A DNA stretch of 64,000 bases, taken from contig NZ_AP023174.1 in the NCBI RefSeq assembly GCF_013426895.1, positions 806,001 through 870,000 of the forward strand, written 5' to 3'. The notes under the pieces were generated by a model. That model made no database searches. It was not told the DNA's origin and saw nothing but the letters and a program-made list of their open reading frames with translations. The number at the start of each line of letters is the position of its first letter. The stretch's first letter is position 1. Position numbers and translations under genes: made by a program. Shown in pieces: positions 60,320-64,000 of the stretch. This DNA is from Paraburkholderia largidicola (GTDB taxonomy: Bacteria > Pseudomonadota > Gammaproteobacteria > Burkholderiales > Burkholderiaceae).

Positions 60320-62712
60320 TGCTGATGGCGCGACAGTGGACCAAGACGCAGTTGTGGGGCATCCGGGCCGCATGGCTCGTGCTCGCGCTCGTCGCGTCGC
60401 TGTACTGCGTCTTTCGTTTCATGGGGCCGTCGCCGCTGGAGACGAATCTGCTCGCGTTGCTGCCCGCCACGGAAGCCGATCCTGTCGCCGAAAAAGCCGT
60501 CGATACGCTCGCGAACGCGCTCGGCGATCGCACGGTGTTCCTGGTGACGAGCAAGGACGACGCGCGCGCGAAAGCGGCAGCGAAACAATTCGGCGCGGCG
60601 TTGCAGAAAAGCGGCGCGTTCGCGTCGGTGACGGCGGAGTTGCCGCCTTTCGACATGTCGCAGATCGGCGGCTTGTACATGCCGTATCGCTTCGGCCTGT
60701 TGACACGCGACGACCGCGACGCGATCGCCAATGACACGGCATCGCTGCACGATGCGCTGATGCAGCGCCTCTACAACCCGGTGCGCGGTCCGCTCGCCAC
60801 GCAGCTCGCCGATGATCCGTTCGGCTGGCTCGAACATTTTCTGAGCGGCTTGCCGCTCGCCACCTCGAATCTCGATCTCGAAGACAACATGCTCGTCGCG
60901 CATCGCGGCGACCTGACGAGCGTGCTCGTCGTCACGACGCTGCCCGGTTCCGCGTATGAATCGCAAACGCAGCGCGCGGTGCTGTCGGCCGTCGCGCAGG
61001 CGCAAGCCGCGCTGAAGACAGGCTATTCCGATGCGAGCGTCGCGCGTACGGGCGCCGTGTTCTATGCCGAATCGGCACGCAGCGCGTCGGAGCGCGAGGT
61101 GCATCTGATCGGCGTCGCGTCCGCGTGCGGCATCGCGCTGCTGATGCTGTGGGTGTTCCGTTCGCCGCGTCTGTTGCTGTTCGGCTTCGTGTCGACGGCG
61201 CTCGGTATTGTTTGCGCGCTCGCCGTCACGATGCTCGTGTTCGGCAAGCTGCATCTGTTGACGCTCGTGTTCGGCGCGAGCCTGATCGGCGAGGCTGTCG
61301 ACTATTCGATTCAATACTTCGTCGTCTACCTCGGCGCACAGCGTGGCTGGAACGCGCGGCAGGGCGCGCGCTCGGTGCGGCCCGCGCTCAGTGTCGCCCT
61401 CGCGACGAGCCTGCTCGGCTACGCCATCCTCGCGTGGGTGCCGTTCCCGGCGCTCAAGCAGATTGCGTGCTTTGCGATCGTTGGTATCTGCACGGCGTTC
61501 GCGTCGGTGCTGTGGTTGCTGCCCGTGCTGCTGGTCAAGGGACCGAAGCATGCGCAGCGACGCCTCTTTCTGCGTGCCGCGGTGCTGCTCGAACGCTGGC
61601 ACGGGGCCATCGGCGGGCGGCGCGCGTGGATCGTCGCGGGCGTGCTCGTGCTGATCGCGATTCCGGGCTGGCTGCGCCTCACCAGCGACGACGACATCCA
61701 TCTGCTGATCCAGCGCGATCCCGCACTCGTTGCGCAGGAAGATCAGGTGCGCAACGCGATCGGCGTCGACAACACGGCGCAGTTTTTCGTCGTGCGTGGA
61801 TCGTCGCAGGAAACCGTCCTGCAGCGCGCGGAAGCGCTCGGCGCGAAGCTCGATGCGTTGAGCGGCGCGCAAGCCGTGAATGGCTGGCAATCGGTGACGC
61901 AGTTCGTGCCGTCGGCGCAACGCCAGGCCGACACGCGCAACGTGCTCGCGCAGCACGTATTCAATGATCCCGCCGCGCTTCGTTCGATGCTGCTGCAAGC
62001 GGGCTTTCGCGACGAAGTCGCCGATGCGTGGCTCGCTTCGTATGCGAAGTCGAATGCAGCGCCTTTGACGGTCGAGCGCTGGCTCGCTGCGCCGTGGTCG
62101 CAGCCTTATCGTCACCTGTGGCTCGGTGCGGTCGATCAAGGCTACGCCGCCATCGTGATTCCACAGCGCGTGACGCCGCAAAACGTCGCCGCGTTGATCG
62201 ACGCTGCGCATTCCGTCGACGGCGTCGTGTTCGTCGACAAGGCCGCGAGCGTCTCGAAACTGTTCGGCGCCTATCGCATCGACAGCGGCATCTGGCTCGC
62301 GGGCGCGCTGCTGCTCGTGCTGATTCTGCTGATGGTGCGCTACACGCCGCGCGGCGGCATCGCCACGACGCTGCCTGTGCTGCTCGCCATCGGCGTGACG
62401 CTCGCTGCGTTCGGCTATGCGCGCGTGCCGCTCAACCTGTTCAACTGTCTCGCGCTGATGCTCGTGCTCGGCGTCGGTGCAAACTATGCGGTATTCCTGC
62501 GCGAAGGTTGCCTGCGCGACCACGCCGATCTCGGCGCGGTGTGGACGGGCGTGCTGCTGTCGGCGGCGACCACGCTGCTGTCGTTCGGCATGCTCGGCCT
62601 GAGCGCGATGCCCGCACTGAAGAGTTTTGGCGCCACACTGGCGCTCGGCATTCTCGTTTCGGTGCTGCTCGCACCGATCGGCATGCCGCCTGGAAGAAGG
62701 AGAGTCGCATGA
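60316..62712 (+). CDS. MMPL-family exporter
   Basis: RND-superfamily membrane exporter of 798 residues, with about twelve helices in two halves. The N-terminal helix starts at QTKLWGIRAAWLVLALVASLY-like (LWGIRAAWLVLALVASLYCVF), and the first periplasmic domain contains RGPLATQLADDPFGWLEHF. The second half starts near residue 430 with RRAWIVAGVLVLIAIPGWL. It resembles the exporter of aryl-polyene clusters and probably extrudes the polyene lipid to the periplasm, where the LolA-like protein takes over. ATG 60316 overlaps the previous stop (ATGA). Confidence 0.88.
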   Translation: MMLMARQWTKTQLWGIRAAWLVLALVASLYCVFRFMGPSPLETNLLALLPATEADPVAEKAVDTLANALGDRTVFLVTSKDDARAKAAAKQFGAALQKSGAFASVTAELPPFDMSQIGGLYMPYRFGLLTRDDRDAIANDTASLHDALMQRLYNPVRGPLATQLADDPFGWLEHFLSGLPLATSNLDLEDNMLVAHRGDLTSVLVVTTLPGSAYESQTQRAVLSAVAQAQAALKTGYSDASVARTGAVFYAESARSASEREVHLIGVASACGIALLMLWVFRSPRLLLFGFVSTALGIVCALAVTMLVFGKLHLLTLVFGASLIGEAVDYSIQYFVVYLGAQRGWNARQGARSVRPALSVALATSLLGYAILAWVPFPALKQIACFAIVGICTAFASVLWLLPVLLVKGPKHAQRRLFLRAAVLLERWHGAIGGRRAWIVAGVLVLIAIPGWLRLTSDDDIHLLIQRDPALVAQEDQVRNAIGVDNTAQFFVVRGSSQETVLQRAEALGAKLDALSGAQAVNGWQSVTQFVPSAQRQADTRNVLAQHVFNDPAALRSMLLQAGFRDEVADAWLASYAKSNAAPLTVERWLAAPWSQPYRHLWLGAVDQGYAAIVIPQRVTPQNVAALIDAAHSVDGVVFVDKAASVSKLFGAYRIDSGIWLAGALLLVLILLMVRYTPRGGIATTLPVLLAIGVTLAAFGYARVPLNLFNCLALMLVLGVGANYAVFLREGCLRDHADLGAVWTGVLLSAATTLLSFGMLGLSAMPALKSFGATLALGILVSVLLAPIGMPPGRRRVA

Positions 62713-63890
62713 CATTGCCACCCGTTTATCTGCATGCGCTCGGCATGGTCAATGCGCTCGGCGGCGACGTCGCTTCGATCGTGCCCGCGCTCGAAGCCGC
62801 GCAATCGCCCGGCATGGGATTGATGCACACGGGCATCGGCGACGCGTACGTCGGCCGCGTGTCGACGCCGCTCGACACGGCACTGCCCGCCACGCTCAAG
62901 CGCTTCGATTGCCGCAACAACCGCATGCTGCTCGCGGCGCTCGAACAGATCCGCCCCGAGATCGAGGCGGCACGCGAGCGCTACGGCGCGCATCGCATCG
63001 GCGTCGTGCTCGGCACGAGCACATCGGGCATCGATGCAGCCGAGGTCGCATTCGTGCACCAGGCGCAAGCGGGCCAGTTGCCGGAAGACTTCAACTACCG
63101 GCAGATGGAGATCGGCACGGCCGCGCCGTTCGCGGCCGCTGCGCTGAATGTGCAAGGCCCAGCGTTCACGATTTCGACGGCTTGCACGTCGAGCGCTAAA
63201 GCCTTCGTGTCGGCGCGCCGTTTACTGCAACTGGGCGTGTGCGACGCGATGATGGTCGGCGGTGTCGATACGCTGTGCGAGCTGACGGTGCAGGGCTTTG
63301 CGTCGCTCGAATCGACGAGCGTGACGCGTACCAATCCGATGAGCCGCAACCGTAAAGGCATCAATGTCGGCGAGGGCGCCACCGTGTTCCTGATGACACG
63401 CGAGGAAGGCGAAGTGCGCCTTGCGGGCGCAGGCGAATCGAGCGATGCGCATCATGTGTCGGCGCCGGACCCGCAGGGCATCGGCGGCGAGCTTGCGTTG
63501 CGCGCGGCGCTGAAGGACGCGGGCGTCGAGCCGTCGGCGATTGCGTACGTGAATCTGCACGCGACGGCCACGCGCAAGAACGACGACATGGAAGCGCATC
63601 TGATGTCGCGCGTGTTCGCGCACGGCGTGCCTGCGAGCGGCACGAAGCCGTTCACGGGGCACCAGCTCGGCGCGGCGGGCGCGACGGAACTGGGCTTTGC
63701 GTGGCTCACGCTGGCGCGCGACGACGTCGCGATGCCGCGTCATCGATGGGATGGCGAAGCGGACCCGGCGTTGCCCGAACTGGATCTCGTGCAGGACGAG
63801 CGGCGCATTCCACGCGACGGCGCGCAATACGTGATGAGCAATTCGTTTGCGTTCGGCGGCAGCAACGTCAGCCTGATACTGGCGCGCTGA
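62709..63890 (+). CDS. Beta-ketoacyl-ACP synthase (aryl-polyene type)
   Basis: Catalytic ketosynthase of 393 residues. The Cys-His-His triad is Cys159 (FTISTACTSSA), His284 (VNLHATATRKND) and His318 (KPFTGHQLGAAG), as in FabB/FabF-type enzymes. It performs decarboxylative Claisen condensation with malonyl-ACP. ATG 62709 overlaps the MMPL stop by 4 bases (ATGA). It probably works with the short ketosynthase-like protein at 51450. The C-terminus NSFAFGGSNVSLILAR matches the family end. Confidence 0.92.
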   Translation: MTLPPVYLHALGMVNALGGDVASIVPALEAAQSPGMGLMHTGIGDAYVGRVSTPLDTALPATLKRFDCRNNRMLLAALEQIRPEIEAARERYGAHRIGVVLGTSTSGIDAAEVAFVHQAQAGQLPEDFNYRQMEIGTAAPFAAAALNVQGPAFTISTACTSSAKAFVSARRLLQLGVCDAMMVGGVDTLCELTVQGFASLESTSVTRTNPMSRNRKGINVGEGATVFLMTREEGEVRLAGAGESSDAHHVSAPDPQGIGGELALRAALKDAGVEPSAIAYVNLHATATRKNDDMEAHLMSRVFAHGVPASGTKPFTGHQLGAAGATELGFAWLTLARDDVAMPRHRWDGEADPALPELDLVQDERRIPRDGAQYVMSNSFAFGGSNVSLILAR

Positions 63891-63925
63891 ACGGGACGGA
63901 AGTACGAAGCAATAAACATAACGAC

Positions 63926-64000
63926 ATGACGGCCACACCTGAGACCAACGAAGTGTTCCCGCCCATCGACACGATTCTGCCGCATCGCGGCACGATGCTG
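63926..64000 (+). CDS. Hotdog dehydratase (aryl-polyene ApeP-like), 3' partial
   Basis: Only the first 25 codons lie in the window: MTATPETNEVFPPIDTILPH followed by RGTML. The P-H-R-G-[ST]-M-L-L segment is typical for 3-hydroxyacyl-ACP dehydratase-like proteins of aryl-polyene clusters, where the family motif LPHRxxMLLLD begins. It starts 35 bases after the ketosynthase stop. The rest of the gene, and presumably a ketoreductase and another ketosynthase, lie beyond the edge. Confidence 0.7.
   Translation, partial: MTATPETNEVFPPIDTILPHRGTML

Noticed and set aside
59302..62721. Very long minus-strand open frame of 1139 codons
   Set aside because: Arg/His/Gln-rich composition without any domain, antisense to well-supported cluster genes. 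It is an artefact of GC-rich codon use.

Overview
The window is GC-rich and densely coded, and reads as the chromosome of a betaproteobacterium of the Burkholderiaceae, most likely Paraburkholderia or a close relative. Reasons are the general protein sequence type, the minCDE, yicC-gmk-rpoZ-spoT-greB and hemW-rdgB-rph blocks, the Burkholderia-type porin, the YXWGXW-type secreted protein and the aryl-polyene locus. No rRNA, insertion sequence, integrase or CRISPR array is visible. The genus is inferred; no marker gene settles it.

Layout. 1-415: end of a glycine-zipper protein. 441-10087: a compact run of an RND efflux system (adaptor, permease, outer-membrane factor) directly joined by ATGA/GTGA overlaps to pqiABC. 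10313-18554: map, a GNAT acetyltransferase, minCDE, very small envelope proteins, a ClC chloride channel, waaC. 18762-24274 (mostly minus): MHS-type MFS transporter, TonB-C lipoprotein, tRNA-Ser, hemW-rdgB-rph. 24583-30551 (plus): yicC, gmk, rpoZ, spoT, a NinX-like gene, greB, with two minus-strand tRNA-Arg genes in between. 30678-33281: porin, a candidate small RNA with three consecutive perfect hairpins, a small unknown protein and a cold-shock gene with a long leader. 33531-35783: a DnaQ-like exonuclease fused to a GIY-YIG nuclease domain, a secreted chorismate mutase and an unlisted 49-residue protein. 36007-40678: DUF2946, TonB receptor, sialidase-fold and thioredoxin-fold genes that look like a metal (probably copper) handling locus. 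40683-44109: LysR regulator divergent from a CoA-transferase/acyl-CoA dehydrogenase pair. 44196-50689: tRNA-Thr, fbp, higBA, pepN, a DUF4136 lipoprotein and a GDT1-family manganese exporter preceded by a yybP-ykoY riboswitch.

51450-64000 (running off the end) is an aryl-polyene (APE) type biosynthetic cluster: a ketosynthase-like chain-length factor, two acyltransferases, two acyl carrier proteins, an acyl ligase fused to a dehydratase-like domain, a glycosyltransferase fused to an acyltransferase, an MIO-type aromatic amino acid ammonia-lyase, a thioesterase, a LolA-like carrier, an MMPL exporter, a ketosynthase and the start of a second dehydratase. The genes overlap or nearly touch and should act together: the lyase makes an aryl acrylic acid starter, the ligase loads it on an ACP, the ketosynthases, dehydratases and a reductase expected beyond the window extend it into a conjugated polyene, and the acyltransferases, LolA-like protein and MMPL protein attach and export it to the outer membrane.

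The most noteworthy items are the candidate sRNA at 32248-32346, the manganese riboswitch at 50781-50925, the metal-related locus at 36007-40678, the domain fusions and unusual lyase in the APE cluster, the efflux-Pqi supra-operon, and several very small genes.
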